Assembly (NCBI GenBank): GCA_026393115.1
Contig: JAPLAU010000022.1
Location: forward strand, 62,001-126,000
DNA length: 64,000 nucleotides
Reading direction: 5' to 3'
From: Actinomycetota bacterium
GTDB lineage: Bacteria > Actinomycetota > Actinomycetes > S36-B12 > CAIYMF01
The stretch's first letter is position 1; each line of letters begins with the position of its first letter. This document shows positions 16,729 to 32,833 of the stretch, piece by piece. The notes below the pieces were generated by a model. The model saw only the letters and a program-made list of their open reading frames with translations. It ran no database searches and was not told where the DNA came from. A program made the translations under genes and the position numbers.

Positions 16729-17442
16729 ATGAAGCGCAGCAAGAACTGGAACGAAGCGGAGAAGGTCATCGGCGGCGACGATATTCACACCCCGCTGCAG
16801 GCCGTCACTCTCGCCAAGGAGACGTCGAAGACTAAGTTCGACGCCACCATCGATGTGTCGATGCGACTGGGCGTTGACCCTCGCAAGAGCGACCAGATGG
16901 TGCGCGGCACCGTCAATCTCCCGCACGGCACCGGAAAGACGGCCCGAGTGCTGGTCTTTGCCGGTGGAGAAAAGGCCGAAGAGGCCCGCGCAGCAGGTGC
17001 CGACATCGTGGGTTCGGATGAACTCATCGACAAGGTTGCTGGCGGCTGGACCGACTTCGACGCCGTCGTCTCAACCCCCGACCTCATGGGCAAGGTGGGT
17101 CGACTGGGCAAGGTGCTCGGCCCCCGTGGCTTGATGCCCAACCCCAAGACCGGAACGGTGACGATGGATGTCGCCAAGGCCGTGGAAGACATCAAGGGCG
17201 GAAAGATCGAATTCCGCGTCGACAAGCACTCCAACCTTCAGTTCGTTATTGGCAAGGCATCGTTCACCCCGCAGCAACTGGTCGAGAACTACGCGGCCAC
17301 GCTCGAGGAAGTCATGCGACTCAAGCCGAGCTCGTCCAAGGGCCGGTACCTCAAGCGCATCGTGGTCTCCTCGACCATGGGACCTGGCATCGATGTCGAC
17401 ACGTTGCGCACGCGCAACGTCACCGCCGACGACGAAAACTAG
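16729..17442 (+). CDS. rplA: 50S ribosomal protein L1
   Basis: A 237-residue L1 of the ribosomal stalk, full length. [18 protein letters not shown] and the signature [16 protein letters not shown] are intact. In many bacteria L1 represses its own rplK-rplA mRNA; a possible binding site was not searched for. A 13-bp hairpin follows the stop by 8 bases. Confidence 0.98.
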   Translation: MKRSKNWNEAEKVIGGDDIHTPLQAVTLAKETSKTKFDATIDVSMRLGVDPRKSDQMVRGTVNLPHGTGKTARVLVFAGGEKAEEARAAGADIVGSDELIDKVAGGWTDFDAVVSTPDLMGKVGRLGKVLGPRGLMPNPKTGTVTMDVAKAVEDIKGGKIEFRVDKHSNLQFVIGKASFTPQQLVENYAATLEEVMRLKPSSSKGRYLKRIVVSSTMGPGIDVDTLRTRNVTADDEN

Positions 17443-17450
17443 TCCTGAAC

Positions 17451-17488
17451 GACAGTGCCCCGGTTGCCTCTGGCGCCGGGGCACTGTC
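17451..17488 (+). terminator. Terminator hairpin after rplA
   Basis: Perfect 13-bp arms GACAGTGCCCCGG and CCGGGGCACTGTC with a 12-nt loop directly after the rplA stop. No T-run follows. It separates rplK-rplA from rplJ-rplL. Confidence 0.8.
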
Positions 17489-17586
17489 GCGTCCGGGTCC
17501 GGCTCGTGGGCATCTCTTGACCAGAGAACCCCGAGACGGTGATCGATTGACCAAAGAAGTCCTAGACGCCCTGAGGATGGGGCGAT

Positions 17587-17616
17587 TTGCCGTTCCGGAC
17601 CCCGACCCCGTAGTCT
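17587..17616 (+). promoter_or_regulatory. Probable rplJ-rplL promoter
   Basis: TTGCCG and TAGTCT separated by 18 bases. The -10 hexamer equals that of the rplM promoter, and transcription would begin just before the L10 leader. Two TTGACCA(A/G)AGAA boxes lie upstream at 17517 and 17547, 30 nt apart. Confidence 0.6.
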
Positions 17617-17622
17617 GCTCAG

Positions 17623-17746
17623 AAGCCAAAGACCGCCGGTCGTCAACTTTCACGAGTTGACCGAAGGTTCCACGTGAACGCCAGCGTAGGTGTCGCCTCA
17701 TTCGAGCCATGCTCGTCTGCCCCGCGCCTCCTGCGTGGGGCTTTTT
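17623..17746 (+). promoter_or_regulatory. L10 ribosomal protein leader (autoregulatory mRNA leader)
   Basis: The untranslated leader upstream of rplJ resembles, from memory, the actinobacterial L10 leader: AGACCGCCGGTCGTC, then a stem (TCAACT...AGTTGA), GACCGAAGG, then GCCAGCGTAGGTGTCGCC. It ends in a hairpin CCCCGCG/CGTGGGG followed by CTTTTT at 17720-17746, the only clear T-run attenuator seen near these genes. In other bacteria the L10(L12)4 complex binds such leaders and lowers rplJ-rplL expression. rplJ starts 37 nt after the T-run. Confidence 0.75.
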
Positions 17747-17783
17747 CGTTGAACGGCCGGCTCCCGCAACGAAAGGGAGTTCC

Positions 17784-18452
17784 ATGGCACGCCAGGACAA
17801 GGCGACCGCTGTCGACATGCTGACCGAGGAGTTCCGCGGTTCAAACGCCGCGTTGCTCACCGAGTACCGCGGTCTCACCGTCGCTCAGCTCAAGCAGTTG
17901 CGCCGTTCGCTCGGAGACCGAGCGAACTACATCGTCGTCAAGAACACGCTCACCAAGATCGCCGCCGAGCGTGCTGGCGTCGAGGGCCTCAACGAGTTGC
18001 TCGCAGGCCCGAGCGCTATTGCATTCGTCAAGGGTGACCCGGTCGACGCTGCCAAGGGGTTGCGCGATTTCGCCAAGGAGCACCCGCTCCTGGTCATCAA
18101 GGGCGGCTACATGGACGGAGTGATCCTCACCGCTGCCGAGATCGGCAAGATCGCCGATCTCGAGAGCCGCGAGGTTCTGTTGTCCAGGCTTGCGGGCGCC
18201 ATGAAGGCGTCGCTTACGCAGGCTGCGGGTCTGTTCCAGGCTCCGCTTGCTCAGACTGCTCGACTGCTCGGAGCCCTCGAGGCCAAGCTTGGTGCCGAAG
18301 CCCCCGTGGCCGAAGAAGCCCCCGTGGCCGAAGAAGCCCCCGTGGCCGAAGCCGAGTCAACGGAAACTGAGTCAGAGACCGAAGCCGTGGCCCCCGTGGC
18401 CGAGGCCAGCACCGACGAGCCGGCGTCCGACGCGCCAGCTTCGGACGAGTAA
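17784..18452 (+). CDS. rplJ: 50S ribosomal protein L10 with acidic C-terminal tail
   Basis: A 222-residue L10, the stalk base protein that anchors L7/L12 dimers. The conserved part ([49 protein letters not shown]) ends near residue 170. The last 50 residues are an acidic tail with three exact EAPVAE repeats and Thr/Ser/Glu-rich sequence, not part of the usual fold. The ATG start with GAAAGGGAG upstream is clear. A paired leader lies upstream and rplL follows. Confidence 0.97.
   Translation: MARQDKATAVDMLTEEFRGSNAALLTEYRGLTVAQLKQLRRSLGDRANYIVVKNTLTKIAAERAGVEGLNELLAGPSAIAFVKGDPVDAAKGLRDFAKEHPLLVIKGGYMDGVILTAAEIGKIADLESREVLLSRLAGAMKASLTQAAGLFQAPLAQTARLLGALEAKLGAEAPVAEEAPVAEEAPVAEAESTETESETEAVAPVAEASTDEPASDAPASDE
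18297..18350 (+). repeat. Three exact 18-bp tandem repeats inside rplJ
   Basis: The unit GAAGCCCCCGTGGCCGAA occurs three times head to tail and encodes EAPVAE each time. Perfect identity, including third codon positions, suggests recent slippage expansion in the acidic tail. Confidence 0.97.
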
Positions 18453-18512
18453 GAAACCCATCACAGACCCCCGGGCCCGCACGGACCCGGTCGCAAAGAA
18501 AGGGACGCCCCC

Positions 18513-18902
18513 ATGGCGAAGCTCAGCACCAGCGAACTGCTCGACGCATTCAAGGAGATGACCCTCCTGGAGCTTTCGGAGTTCGTGAAGCAGTTCGAGG
18601 AGACCTTTGAGGTCACCGCTGCCGCTCCCGTTGCCGTGGCAGCTGCTGCGGCCCCGGCCGCTGGAGGTGGCGGCGAGGCCGCTGCCGAACAGGACGAATT
18701 CGACGTGATTCTTGAGGAAGCCGGCGACAAGAAGATTCAGGTCATCAAGGAGGTGCGCACCATCACCAACCTCGGTCTCAAGGAGGCCAAGGACTTGGTC
18801 GAGAGCGCTCCCCAGCCTGTCCTCGAGAAGGCGACCAAGGATGCCGCAGAGAAGGCGAAGGATGCCCTCGAGGCAGCCGGCGCCAAGGTTTCGATCAAGT
18901 AG
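18513..18902 (+). CDS. rplL: 50S ribosomal protein L7/L12
   Basis: A 129-residue L7/L12, the multicopy stalk protein that recruits translation GTPases. It has an N-terminal dimerisation helix ([20 protein letters not shown]), an Ala/Gly-rich hinge near 35-55, and the C-terminal domain ([20 protein letters not shown] and [11 protein letters not shown]). It is cotranscribed with rplJ and followed by a strong hairpin. Confidence 0.98.
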   Translation: MAKLSTSELLDAFKEMTLLELSEFVKQFEETFEVTAAAPVAVAAAAAPAAGGGGEAAAEQDEFDVILEEAGDKKIQVIKEVRTITNLGLKEAKDLVESAPQPVLEKATKDAAEKAKDALEAAGAKVSIK

Positions 18903-18914
18903 TTCTGCTTCACA

Positions 18915-18948
18915 GTTCGGGGGTTGGCTTCAGCGCTGACCCCCGAAC
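18915..18948 (+). terminator. Terminator hairpin after rplL
   Basis: GTTCGGGGGT and ACCCCCGAAC (10 bp) with a 14-nt loop, 12 bases after the rplL stop. A second small stem, GTGGATC-TGTT-GATCCAC, follows at 18950-18967. The remaining gap up to the rpoB promoter holds no open frame I can support. Confidence 0.75.
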
Positions 18949-19142
18949 GGTGGATCTGTTGATCCACAGACTTGCCGTGGGTGCTTGACTCCAAGCCCTA
19001 CACGAGTCACCATCGTTGTGCGCACTACATCCCGGGGCTGGTTTCCAGCCGCCGTGGGTGACGAGGAGCTCCCGCCCTTGTCGAGCTAGGTTGCTGTCCC
19101 TGGTTCTGGCGGGAAGGCTCGATGTTGCCTGCCGCACCCGGG

Positions 19143-19173
19143 TTGGACAGCGGCGTGCCAATTCTGGTACGCT
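19143..19173 (+). promoter_or_regulatory. Probable rpoB promoter
   Basis: TTGGAC with TACGCT 19 bases on (or TGGACA with 18). The -10 is preceded by TGG, as in extended -10 elements. It lies about 90 nt before the rpoB start, so rpoB-rpoC can be expressed apart from rplJ-rplL. Confidence 0.55.
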
Positions 19174-19263
19174 GCTGCTTTGCGCTGCCCCCATTGATGT
19201 CGCGGTTCCGCCGCGGCTCGATCGGTATGCGCTTCATACGGCTCGCCGCCCGGAAGGATCGCC

Positions 19264-22200
19264 TTGGCTGCCTCGCGCTCGTCTGCCCGTCCCGCAGTTC
19301 CCACCCGAGTCTCGTTCGCGAAGATCCGTGAACCTCTCGAAGTACCTAACCTCCTGGCCCTACAGACCGAGTCGTTTGACTGGTTGATGGGCAATGCCGC
19401 GTGGCAGAAGCGGGTCGAGGAAGCCGTGAAGGGTGGGGTCGACGTTCCCCGGTCCTCCGGCCTCGAGGAAATCTTCGACGAGATCAGCCCGATCGAGGAC
19501 TTCAGCCAGACGATGTCGCTGTCGTTCCGCGATCACCGCTTTGAGCCGCCGAAGTACACGGTCGAGCAGTGCCGGGATAAGGACTTCACCTATTCGCAGC
19601 CGCTGTTCGTGACGGCCGAGTTCATGAACAACGAGACTGGCGAAATCAAGAGTCAGACCGTGTTCATGGGCGACTTCCCGATCATGACCAACAAGGGCAC
19701 GTTCATCATCAACGGAACCGAGCGCGTCGTCGTCTCGCAGTTGGTGCGTTCGCCGGGTGTCTACTTCGACCGCAGCCTCGACAAGGTCAGCGACAAGGAC
19801 GTCTTCGTCGGCAAGATCATCCCGAGCCGTGGTGCCTGGCTTGAGTTTGAGGTCGACAAGAAGGACATGGTCGCCGTGCGAGTCGACCGTAAGCGCAAGC
19901 AGCCCGTGACGGTGCTGTTGAAGGCACTCGGCATGACCAACGAGGAGATTCTCACTCGTTTCGGTCATTACGAGTCAATGGTGGCGACCCTCGAAAAGGA
20001 CCCCACCGTCACTCAGGAAGACGCCTTACTCGACATCTACCGCAAGCTGCGACCGGGCGAACCGCCCACGGTTGAAGCTGCGCGTACGTTGCTCGACAAC
20101 TTCTACTTCAATCACAAGCGCTACGACCTTGCCAAGGTCGGCCGCTACAAGGTGAACAAGAAGCTGGGTACCGATCGTCCGCTCACCGACACCACCCTCA
20201 CGCTCGAAGACATCACCGCAACGATCGAGTACCTCGTGCGTATGCACGCCGAGATGCCCGAAATTGACACCCCCCGCGGAGTTCTTCCCGTGCAGACCGA
20301 CGACATCGACCACTTCGGCAACCGCCGTTTGCGTTCGGTCGGCGAGCTGATTCAAAACCAGATTCGTACCGGCTTGTCGCGTATGGAGCGGGTGGTGCGC
20401 GAGCGCATGACCACTCAGGACGTCGAGGCAATCACCCCGCAGACCCTTATCAACATCCGCCCCGTCGTGGCGGCGATGAAGGAGTTCTTCGGAACCAGCC
20501 AGTTGTCGCAGTTCATGGACCAGACCAACCCGTTGGCCGGTTTGACGCACAAGCGCCGCTTGTCAGCGCTTGGCCCCGGTGGTCTGTCACGCGAGCGCGC
20601 CGGCTTCGAGGTGCGCGATGTGCACCCGTCGCACTACGGCCGAATGTGCCCGATTGAAACACCGGAAGGCCCGAACATTGGTCTGATCGGATCGCTGTCG
20701 ACCTTCGCCCGCATCAACGCATTCGGCTTCGTTGAGACGCCGTACCGCAAGGTTGTTGGCGACAAGGTCAGCGACCAGATCGATTACCTCACCGCTGACG
20801 AGGAAGACCTGCACGTGATCGCGCAGGCCAACGCTCCTCTTGATAACGATGACCGTTTCGTCGAGGAGCGCGTGCTCGTGCGCACCAAGGGCGGAGAGGT
20901 TGACTACGTCAAGGGTGCCGACGTTGACTACATGGACGTGTCTCCGCGCCAGATGGTGTCTGTTGCCACAGCGATGATTCCGTTCCTCGAACACGACGAC
21001 GCCAACCGCGCGCTCATGGGTTCGAACATGCAGCGTCAGTCAGTGCCGTTGATTCGCTCGGAGGCTCCGCTGGTAGGAACCGGCATGGAGTTCAACGCAG
21101 CCGTCGATGCTGGCGACGTCATTGTCGCCGACAACGCCGGCGTGGTCACCGAAGTTTCGGCTGACTCCATCAGCGTGATGAACGATGACGCCACCAACAG
21201 CACCTACCGGTTGCAGAAGTTCCGTCGCAGTAACCAGGGCACCTCGTTCAATCAGCGCCCCATCGTCACTGAGGGCCAGCGCATTGAAGCCCGTCAGGTT
21301 ATCGCCGACGGTCCCTGCACCGACAACGGTGAAATGGCACTCGGTCGTAACCTGCTCGTGGCATTCATGCCATGGGAGGGTCACAACTATGAAGACGCGA
21401 TCATCCTGAGCCAGCGTCTGGTGCAAGACGACGTCCTCTCCTCGATTCACATCGAAGAGCACGAAGTCGATGCACGCGACACCAAGCTAGGCCCCGAGGA
21501 AATCACTCGCGATATTCCGAACGTGGGTGATGAGGTTCTCGCTGATCTTGATGAGCGAGGCATCATCCGCATCGGTGCCGAGGTTGTTCCCGGCGACATC
21601 TTGGTCGGCAAGGTCACGCCCAAGGGCGAAACCGAACTGACTCCGGAAGAGCGCTTGCTGCGCGCCATCTTCGGTGAGAAGTCGCGCGAAGTGCGCGACA
21701 CCTCGCTCAAGGTGCCGCACGGTGAAAGCGGCGTCATCATCGGCGTTCGGGTCTTCGACCGCGACACCGACGACGAACTGCCTCCCGGCGTCAACCGTCT
21801 GGTGCGTGTGTACGTCGCACAGAAGCGCAAGATCACCGAGGGCGACAAGCTCGCCGGTCGCCACGGAAACAAGGGTGTTATCTCCAAGATCCTCCCGATC
21901 GAGGACATGCCCTTCCTGGAAGATGGCACGCCGGTCGACATCGTGCTCAACCCGCTGGGTGTTCCTAGCCGCATGAACATCGGCCAGGTTCTCGAAACCC
22001 ACCTGGGCTGGGTGGCGAAGTCCGGTTGGAAGGTTGAAGGCGAACCCGAATGGGCAGCCCGCCTCAACCCTGGAGCGCGCGAAGTGGCTCCAGGCACCAA
22101 CTTGGCGACCCCGGTGTTCGACGGTGCGCGTGAGGAAGAAATCACCGGACTGCTCGGCTCAACCCTTCCGACAGCATCGGGTTCACCCAACCCGGTGGCC

Positions 22201-22722
22201 TCCAGCGGCAAGGCGCGACTGTTCGATGGTCGCTCCGGTGAGCCGTTCCCCGCGGCGGTGGCAGTCGGTTACATCTACATCCTCAAGTTGCTCCACTTGG
22301 TCGACGACAAGATCCACGCTCGTTCGACCGGCCCCTACTCGATGATCACGCAGCAGCCCCTGGGCGGTAAGGCCCAGTTCGGCGGCCAGCGATTCGGTGA
22401 GATGGAGGTGTGGGCACTCGAGGCGTACGGTGCCGCGTACGCACTGCAGGAATTGCTCACTATTAAGTCCGATGACGTGCTCGGCCGCGTGAAGGTCTAC
22501 GAGGCCATCGTCAAGGGCGAGAACATTCCTGAGCCTGGCATCCCCGAGTCGTTCAAGGTGCTCGTCAAGGAGATGCAGTCGCTGTGCCTGAACGTTGAGG
22601 TGCTGTCGAGTGAGGGCCTGGCTATTGAGATGAAGGACTCCGACGACGAAGTGTTCCGCGCCGCGGAGGAATTGGGAATCGACCTGTCACGGCGTGAGCC
22701 CAGCAGCGTCGAAGAGGTCTAA
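19264..22722 (+). CDS. rpoB: DNA-directed RNA polymerase subunit beta
   Basis: A 1152-residue beta subunit of the core RNA polymerase. The rare TTG start is chosen because GGAAGGA is 5 nt upstream and the product begins AASRSSARP...[19 protein letters not shown], exactly as in other actinobacteria. The rifampicin-binding region (about residues 405-440) reads [12 protein letters not shown]...[10 protein letters not shown], with the Asp, His and Ser hot spots all wild type. [16 protein letters not shown] and [15 protein letters not shown] of the catalytic site are intact, as is the C-terminal [19 protein letters not shown]. rpoC follows after 62 bases. Confidence 0.99.
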   Translation: MAASRSSARPAVPTRVSFAKIREPLEVPNLLALQTESFDWLMGNAAWQKRVEEAVKGGVDVPRSSGLEEIFDEISPIEDFSQTMSLSFRDHRFEPPKYTVEQCRDKDFTYSQPLFVTAEFMNNETGEIKSQTVFMGDFPIMTNKGTFIINGTERVVVSQLVRSPGVYFDRSLDKVSDKDVFVGKIIPSRGAWLEFEVDKKDMVAVRVDRKRKQPVTVLLKALGMTNEEILTRFGHYESMVATLEKDPTVTQEDALLDIYRKLRPGEPPTVEAARTLLDNFYFNHKRYDLAKVGRYKVNKKLGTDRPLTDTTLTLEDITATIEYLVRMHAEMPEIDTPRGVLPVQTDDIDHFGNRRLRSVGELIQNQIRTGLSRMERVVRERMTTQDVEAITPQTLINIRPVVAAMKEFFGTSQLSQFMDQTNPLAGLTHKRRLSALGPGGLSRERAGFEVRDVHPSHYGRMCPIETPEGPNIGLIGSLSTFARINAFGFVETPYRKVVGDKVSDQIDYLTADEEDLHVIAQANAPLDNDDRFVEERVLVRTKGGEVDYVKGADVDYMDVSPRQMVSVATAMIPFLEHDDANRALMGSNMQRQSVPLIRSEAPLVGTGMEFNAAVDAGDVIVADNAGVVTEVSADSISVMNDDATNSTYRLQKFRRSNQGTSFNQRPIVTEGQRIEARQVIADGPCTDNGEMALGRNLLVAFMPWEGHNYEDAIILSQRLVQDDVLSSIHIEEHEVDARDTKLGPEEITRDIPNVGDEVLADLDERGIIRIGAEVVPGDILVGKVTPKGETELTPEERLLRAIFGEKSREVRDTSLKVPHGESGVIIGVRVFDRDTDDELPPGVNRLVRVYVAQKRKITEGDKLAGRHGNKGVISKILPIEDMPFLEDGTPVDIVLNPLGVPSRMNIGQVLETHLGWVAKSGWKVEGEPEWAARLNPGAREVAPGTNLATPVFDGAREEEITGLLGSTLPTASGSPNPVASSGKARLFDGRSGEPFPAAVAVGYIYILKLLHLVDDKIHARSTGPYSMITQQPLGGKAQFGGQRFGEMEVWALEAYGAAYALQELLTIKSDDVLGRVKVYEAIVKGENIPEPGIPESFKVLVKEMQSLCLNVEVLSSEGLAIEMKDSDDEVFRAAEELGIDLSRREPSSVEEV

Positions 22723-22784
22723 CCGGCGACAGCCGGTTAGACGGACGCGAATCCATAAACCCGAATCGACAAGAAGGAACCCAG

Positions 22785-26657
<3,873 letters not shown>

Positions 26658-26672
26658 TCGCACCACGGTTTT

Positions 26673-26708
26673 AAGGAAGGGGAGTCGGGAAACCGGCTCC
26701 CCTTCCTT
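26673..26708 (+). terminator. Strong terminator hairpin after rpoC
   Basis: AAGGAAGGGGAGTCGG and CCGGCTCCCCTTCCTT (16 bp, one G-T pair) close a GAAA tetraloop, 16 bases after the stop. No T-run. It is also immediately beyond the 3' end of the minus-strand pseudogene and could serve both. Confidence 0.85.
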
Positions 26709-26719
26709 CGCTGTCACCC

Positions 26720-27033
26720 TCAGTCAACTGGTGGGCGCTCGAGGGCTCGCTCGATCTTCCACTGGGCCAACAGTTCCGCGCGTGTGCCGGTGGGGTGTGA
26801 CTGCCACCAGCCGCGCACGAAACGGTTCCACACGAACTGATCGCCAATGGGTGCGGAGACGGGGGCAGTGCTCGCATGTCGAGCTGCCCGAGGCTACAAA
26901 GCTCAATTGGCACAGGGCTTGATCCTGTTTGCCGAACACCTAACCGACGAGCAATCGTCACGAGTTCGGCTTTCGTCCAGAACCAACGAGCTAACTCGTC
27001 GCCCGATATGACGGCGTCTACCAGTGGCCTCAT
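26720..27033 (-). pseudogene. Decayed gene resembling SAP/DUF6434-type proteins
   Basis: Three short conserved-looking pieces lie in order on the minus strand in three frames. The first 37 codons (26923-27033) read MRPLVDAVISGDELARWFWT then KAELVTIARRLGVRQTG, which resembles the SAP-like start of DUF6434 proteins as I remember them. A GKQDQALCQL piece follows in a second frame. The last 44 codons (26722-26854) give QFVWNRFVRGWWQSHPTGTR then AELLAQWKIER in the third frame, like the family C-terminus, ending at a TGA. That frame has TGA and TAG stops further upstream. The centre is shorter than expected. At least two frameshifts plus a deletion mean it is broken. The family name is from memory and unchecked. 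Confidence 0.62.
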
Positions 27034-27206
27034 CCGGGGAGTATGTCGGGATTCCGCGGGGCTATCGTGGTGAGATGCGCCACGTTCCGCTGCGTTGATG
27101 TGGGTGGATTGCCCAGTGGACGTCGTGAAACAGCGCAAAACGGACAGTATTAGGATGTCGGCACCACTTGCTTCGGGCACGGCGAGCCCCCAAGGGGACC
27201 CCCGTT

Positions 27207-27235
27207 TTGACTCTCCGCGAGCCCCCGGGTACCGT
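27207..27235 (+). promoter_or_regulatory. Promoter for rpsL-rpsG-fusA-tuf
   Basis: TTGACT and TACCGT with a 17-base spacer. The -35 sits in CCCGTTTTGAC, also found at the rplM promoter. The start codon is about 230 nt downstream, giving a long leader. Confidence 0.7.
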
Positions 27236-27283
27236 AGTGACCTGTGCCTGACCCCTCAGGTACGTCTTTGAGTGCGCCACTTC

Positions 27284-27388
27284 CCGAGGTGCGCACCTCG
27301 GCGCCTGACGGCGCCCGAGAATCTCTACGACATCAACGTCGTGCGTGTACGTCTGCCGCCCGACACACCCGACCGCGTGGGTCGGGAG
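27284..27388 (+). promoter_or_regulatory. Structured leader of rpsL
   Basis: The untranslated region holds an 18-nt perfect palindrome (CCGAGGTGCGCACCTCGG, 27284-27301), a near hairpin CTCGGCGCC/GGCGCCCGAG around it, and CCCGACC-GCGT-GGTCGGG further on. This is consistent with regulation of the str operon, for example by S7 or S12, but no known leader class was recognised. Confidence 0.45.
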
Positions 27389-27474
27389 TTTGACCGCAGA
27401 ACGACCGCAGAAAGACCGTAAGCCCAGTTCCACCAGCGGCCCCCACCCGGGAGCACTCGACGAAAGAGGCAGCG

Positions 27475-27849
27475 TTGCCCACGATCCAGCAGTTGGTCCG
27501 CAAGGGCCGTCAGGACAAGGTGGCGAAGAACACCACGCCCGCGCTTAAGGGAAGCCCTCAGCGCCGCGGGGTGTGCACTCGCGTGTACACGACTACGCCT
27601 AAGAAGCCCAACTCGGCGCTTCGCAAGGTGGCGCGTGTGCGGCTCACGTCGCAGATCGAGGTCACTGCCTACATCCCGGGTGTCGGCCACAACCTGCAGG
27701 AGCACTCAATCGTGCTCGTGCGTGGTGGTCGTGTGAAGGACCTTCCCGGTGTGCGTTACAAGATCATCCGCGGTGCGCTTGACACCCAGGGCGTTAAGGG
27801 TCGCAAGCAGGCACGCAGCCGTTACGGCGCGAAGAAGGAGAAGGGCTAA
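27475..27849 (+). CDS. rpsL: 30S ribosomal protein S12
   Basis: A 124-residue S12 of the decoding centre. [19 protein letters not shown] and [14 protein letters not shown] carry unaltered lysines at the streptomycin-resistance positions (E. coli 43 and 88). The TTG start is used, with AAAGAGG 5 nt upstream, as in many actinobacteria. The stop overlaps the rpsG start by one base. Confidence 0.98.
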   Translation: MPTIQQLVRKGRQDKVAKNTTPALKGSPQRRGVCTRVYTTTPKKPNSALRKVARVRLTSQIEVTAYIPGVGHNLQEHSIVLVRGGRVKDLPGVRYKIIRGALDTQGVKGRKQARSRYGAKKEKG

Positions 27850-28319
27850 TGCCTCGCAAGGGACCCGCTCCGAAGCGGCCGATTGTCAGCGACCCGGTCT
27901 ACAGCTCAACGCTAGTGACTCAGTTGGTGAACAAGGTGCTGCTCGACGGCAAGAAGTCCACGGCCGAAACCATCGTCTACGGCGCTCTCGAAGGCTGCCG
28001 CGAGAAGACCGGTGCCGACCCCGTCGTCACGCTCAAGCGTGCGCTCGACAACGTCAAGCCCACCCTTGAGGTGCGCTCACGTCGTGTCGGTGGCGCCACG
28101 TACCAGGTGCCTGTTGAGGTGCGCGCTGGCCGCAGCACCACTCTTGCCCTTCGCTGGCTCATTCAGTATTCACGCGGACGTCGCGAGAAGACGATGACCG
28201 AGCGCCTCATGAACGAAATCCTCGACGCGTCCAACGGCCTTGGTGCCGCAGTGAAGAAGCGCGAAGACACGCACAAGATGGCCGAGTCCAACAAGGCCTT
28301 CGCGCACTACCGCTGGTAA
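27849..28319 (+). CDS. rpsG: 30S ribosomal protein S7
   Basis: A 156-residue S7, which nucleates assembly of the 30S head and is the translational repressor of the str operon in E. coli. [18 protein letters not shown], [20 protein letters not shown] [16 protein letters not shown] and the C-terminal NKAFAHYRW are intact. It is coupled to rpsL through TAATG. Confidence 0.98.
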   Translation: MPRKGPAPKRPIVSDPVYSSTLVTQLVNKVLLDGKKSTAETIVYGALEGCREKTGADPVVTLKRALDNVKPTLEVRSRRVGGATYQVPVEVRAGRSTTLALRWLIQYSRGRREKTMTERLMNEILDASNGLGAAVKKREDTHKMAESNKAFAHYRW

Positions 28320-28358
28320 TCCATTCACCCACGTTCCGCCAAGCTTCAGGAGAAACTC

Positions 28359-30470
<2,112 letters not shown>

Positions 30471-30580
30471 CACCACGACTCCGGTGTCCCACACGGACGT
30501 GGTGACCGGGAAAAACCGAAAAGAACAACACACGGCCCGTCGAGTGACGGTCGGAAGACCCAGATCCAGGAGGACCCGAA

Positions 30581-31777
30581 GTGGCTAAGGCGAAGTTCGA
30601 GCGCACCAAGCCGCACGTCAACATCGGCACCATCGGTCACATTGACCATGGCAAGACCACGCTGACGGCGGCCATCACGAAGGTGCTTCACGACAAGTAC
30701 CCGGACGTCAACCCCTTCACGCCTTTCGACCAGATCGATAAGGCACCGGAGGAGCGTCAGCGCGGTATCACGATTTCGATCGCGCACGTCGAGTACCAGA
30801 CCGAGGTGCGGCACTACGCGCACGTCGACTGCCCTGGTCACGCCGACTACATCAAGAACATGATCACCGGTGCTGCTCAGATGGACGGTGCGATCCTCGT
30901 GGTCGCCGCCACTGACGGCCCGATGCCTCAGACCAAGGAGCACGTGCTTCTGGCCCGCCAGGTGGGTGTGCCCTCGATCGTTGTTGCACTCAACAAGTGC
31001 GACATGGTTGACGACGAGGAAATCCTTGAGCTCGTCGAGCTTGAGGTGCGCGAGCTCCTGTCGACCTACGAGTTCCCCGGCGACGACATCCCTGTGGTGC
31101 GCGTTGCTGCCTTCCCGGCGCTGAACGGCGACGCGAAGTGGGGCGAGACTGTTCTCGAGCTGATGGCCGCGGTTGACGCGTACATCCCGACGCCCGAGCG
31201 CGACGTTGACAAGCCCTTCCTGATGCCCGTCGAGGATGTGTTCACGATCACCGGTCGCGGAACCGTCGTCACCGGTCGTATCGAGCGCGGCATCGTCAAG
31301 GTCAACGAGGAAATCGAAATCGTGGGCATCCGCCCCGGCCCGGCCGCGAAGACCACGGTCACCGGTGTCGAGATGTTCCGCAAGTTGCTTGACGAGGGCC
31401 AGGCCGGTGAGAACGTCGGTCTGCTCCTGCGCGGTACCAAGCGTGAAGACGTCGAGCGCGGTCAGGTCATCTGCAAGCCCGGTTCAGTGACGCCTCACAC
31501 CGAGTTCGACGCTCAGGTCTACATCCTGAGCAAGGACGAGGGTGGCCGCCACACGCCGTTCTTCCAGAACTACCGCCCGCAGTTCTACTTCCGCACCACC
31601 GACGTCACCGGCGTTGTCGAATTGCCTGAGGGCAAGGAGATGGTCATGCCGGGAGACGACACCCAGATGAAGGTCGCACTGATCCAGCCCATCGCCATGG
31701 AAGAGGGACTTCGGTTCGCTATCCGTGAGGGTGGCCGCACCGTAGGTGCGGGCCGGGTCATCAAGATCCTCCTGTGA
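30581..31777 (+). CDS. tuf: Elongation factor Tu
   Basis: A 398-residue EF-Tu that delivers aminoacyl-tRNA. GHIDHGKT (19-26), RGITIS, DCPGH (83-87) and NKCD (138-141) are intact. Domains II and III are complete and end in [15 protein letters not shown]. The GTG start follows AGGAGGACC. The kirromycin-related residues were not checked one by one. It is the last gene of the str operon, 84 bases before rpsJ. Confidence 0.99.
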   Translation: MAKAKFERTKPHVNIGTIGHIDHGKTTLTAAITKVLHDKYPDVNPFTPFDQIDKAPEERQRGITISIAHVEYQTEVRHYAHVDCPGHADYIKNMITGAAQMDGAILVVAATDGPMPQTKEHVLLARQVGVPSIVVALNKCDMVDDEEILELVELEVRELLSTYEFPGDDIPVVRVAAFPALNGDAKWGETVLELMAAVDAYIPTPERDVDKPFLMPVEDVFTITGRGTVVTGRIERGIVKVNEEIEIVGIRPGPAAKTTVTGVEMFRKLLDEGQAGENVGLLLRGTKREDVERGQVICKPGSVTPHTEFDAQVYILSKDEGGRHTPFFQNYRPQFYFRTTDVTGVVELPEGKEMVMPGDDTQMKVALIQPIAMEEGLRFAIREGGRTVGAGRVIKILL

Positions 31778-31861
31778 TCGACGGGTGGGGGCGGTTCGCC
31801 GCCCCCACCCACACCACCGATAACCAGCAGCCGCAGCAACCCAAGGAATCGAGCGACGCAG

Positions 31862-32170
31862 ATGGCGGGACAGAAGATCCGCATCAGGCTCAAGGCCTAC
31901 GACCACGAGGTCATCGACACATCGGCACGCAAAATCGTCGATACGGTGCTTCGAACTGGTGCGAAGGTCGCAGGCCCGGTGCCGCTGCCGACGGAGAAGA
32001 ATGTGTACTGCGTAATCCGGTCGCCGCATAAGTACAAGGATTCGCGCGAGCACTTCGAGATGCGCACGCACAAGCGGCTCATCGACATTATCGACCCCAC
32101 GCCCAAGACGGTTGACTCGCTGATGCGACTCGACCTTCCGGCCGGTGTCGACATCGAGATCAAGCTGTAG
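31862..32170 (+). CDS. rpsJ: 30S ribosomal protein S10
   Basis: A 102-residue S10, also the partner of NusB in antitermination. [39 protein letters not shown] and the final [11 protein letters not shown] are complete. It opens the S10 operon. There is no clear promoter in the 84-base gap after tuf, so read-through is likely. Confidence 0.98.
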   Translation: MAGQKIRIRLKAYDHEVIDTSARKIVDTVLRTGAKVAGPVPLPTEKNVYCVIRSPHKYKDSREHFEMRTHKRLIDIIDPTPKTVDSLMRLDLPAGVDIEIKL

Positions 32171-32185
32171 ACGAGGACAACGATC

Positions 32186-32833
32186 ATGGCGAGCAACATG
32201 AAGGGCATCCTCGGGCGCAAGCTCGGAATGACCCAGGTCTGGGCAGACGACAACCGTGTCGTCCCCGTGACCGTTATTGAGGCTGGACCCTGTGTGGTCA
32301 CGGCAGTACGAACCCCTGAGGTCGACGGCTACAGTGCCGTTCAACTGGGCTTCGGTGCTATCGACCCCCGCAAGGTCACCAAGCCCATGCGCGGTCAGTT
32401 CGAGAAGGCCGGGGTCACTCCCCGCCGTCACATCCTTGAGATCCGCACCGACAATGCATCTGAATACACGGTGGGTCAAGAGGTAGGTGCTGATGTCTTC
32501 GAGGCGGGTTCGTCCATCGACGTCACTGCGACCACCAAGGGCAAGGGCTACGCCGGTGTCATGAAGCGTCACGGCTTCCACGGCGTGAGCTCGTCACACG
32601 GTTCTCACAAGAACCACCGCAAGCCTGGTTCGATCGGCGGGTGCTCCACCCCCGGTCGCGTGTTCAAGGGCATGCGGATGGCCGGCCGGATGGGTGGCGT
32701 TCGTCAGACGACTCAGAACCTCACCATTCAGGCCGTCGACGCCGAGCGCGGTCTCATCCTCGTCAAGGGTGCCGTTCCCGGCCCCACCGGCGGACTTGTG
32801 CTCGTGCGCAACGCCGTGAAAGGGAAGTCATGA
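32186..32833 (+). CDS. rplC: 50S ribosomal protein L3
   Basis: A 215-residue L3, an early-assembly protein near the peptidyl transferase centre. [14 protein letters not shown] and the [20 protein letters not shown] loop are intact. The stop overlaps the rplD start by 4 nt. Confidence 0.98.
   Translation: MASNMKGILGRKLGMTQVWADDNRVVPVTVIEAGPCVVTAVRTPEVDGYSAVQLGFGAIDPRKVTKPMRGQFEKAGVTPRRHILEIRTDNASEYTVGQEVGADVFEAGSSIDVTATTKGKGYAGVMKRHGFHGVSSSHGSHKNHRKPGSIGGCSTPGRVFKGMRMAGRMGGVRQTTQNLTIQAVDAERGLILVKGAVPGPTGGLVLVRNAVKGKS

Noticed and set aside
20480-20570. Possible rifampicin-resistance changes in rpoB
   Set aside because: The Asp, His and Ser hot-spot positions are wild type in the visible cluster.
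27590-27760. Possible streptomycin-resistance changes in rpsL
   Set aside because: Both key lysine positions are unchanged.
31484-32581. A 365-codon minus-strand frame across the end of tuf, rpsJ and rplC
   Set aside because: Spans three certain plus-strand genes and has no recognisable motif.
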